A stretch of 64,000 bases of DNA, from positions 248,001 through 312,000 of the forward strand of contig JAPTYO010000034.1 in NCBI GenBank assembly GCA_036873135.1, given 5' to 3'. The notes beneath the pieces were generated by a model, which worked only from the letters and a program-made list of their open reading frames with translations, had not been told where the DNA came from and made no database searches. Shown piece after piece: positions 63,880-64,000 of the stretch (positions are counted from its first letter, which is position 1; the number at the start of each line of letters is the position of its first letter). This stretch comes from Clarkia xantiana subsp. parviflora (taxonomy: Eukaryota > Streptophyta > Magnoliopsida > Myrtales > Onagraceae). The position numbers were made by a program, and so were the translations under genes.

Positions 63880-64000
63880 CTAGCAACAATAAAGATCAAA
63901 CATTTAAGTTTTATATCAAAACAAACAATGTGCAAGTAGGGGTTTATGGCTAGGTTTAGGGTTTGGTGTTGAAAATAGGGATAACAACCTATAAACTGTC

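Overview
The window is nuclear DNA of a flowering plant, most likely a eudicot. Evidence: spliced genes with GT-AG introns in AT-rich DNA, plant-specific families (FLZ zinc finger, CYP81 P450, LIFEGUARD/BI-1, plant-type methylcrotonoyl-CoA carboxylase and mitochondrial HSP70), and many plant transposons. Nothing looks bacterial or organellar. The species cannot be told from sequence alone.

Layout. 1-1.6 kb: two exons of an ankyrin-repeat (ITN1/ACD6-type) gene on the minus strand. 4.0-5.55 kb: an intact four-exon LIFEGUARD gene (+). 5.8-10.95 kb: a transposon-rich spacer holding a Mutator-type fold-back MITE, a LINE relic, a hAT element with a captured kinase fragment, and two diverged copies of one promoter-like segment. 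10.96-12.18 kb: a single-exon F-box gene with a telomere-like repeat in its frame. 12.7-14.8 kb: two small LTR-bounded elements and a MITE copy. 14.8-22.05 kb: a hAT MITE directly upstream of a complete 16-exon MCCA gene. 23.1-26.6 kb: a complete seven-exon homocysteine S-methyltransferase gene. 26.7-34 kb: MITEs and a decayed Copia element with 5-bp target duplications. 34.9-36.7 kb: a two-exon FLZ gene. 37-45 kb: tandem repeats split by a TRIM, a Helitron candidate, and two more copies of the first MITE family. 45.3-58.1 kb: a CYP81-type P450 whose coding sequence is split by a 10,043-bp LTR retrotransposon with almost identical LTRs. 59-63 kb: fold-back elements, two hAT MITEs and a short gene encoding a signal peptide plus an I29 protease-inhibitor prodomain. 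63.26-63.88 kb: the last exon of a mitochondrial HSP70 (-).

The genes do not form a pathway or cluster. MCCA (leucine catabolism, mitochondrion) and HMT (methionine synthesis, cytosol) are adjacent, same-strand housekeeping genes, and I see no sign of co-regulation. Gene boundaries were worked out by reading exon frames, splice sites and family motifs; summed exon lengths are divisible by three for LFG (244 aa), MCCA (743 aa), HMT (342 aa) and FLZ (321 aa).

Most of what is unusual lies in mobile DNA: exact 8- or 9-bp target duplications for many MITEs, an array of six 34-bp units in the large LTR that are each palindromic, and a Copia element with matching LTRs but dead coding regions. Among coding genes the best second look is the stand-alone I29 prodomain gene. 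I found no convincing evidence for a wholly new multi-gene system.
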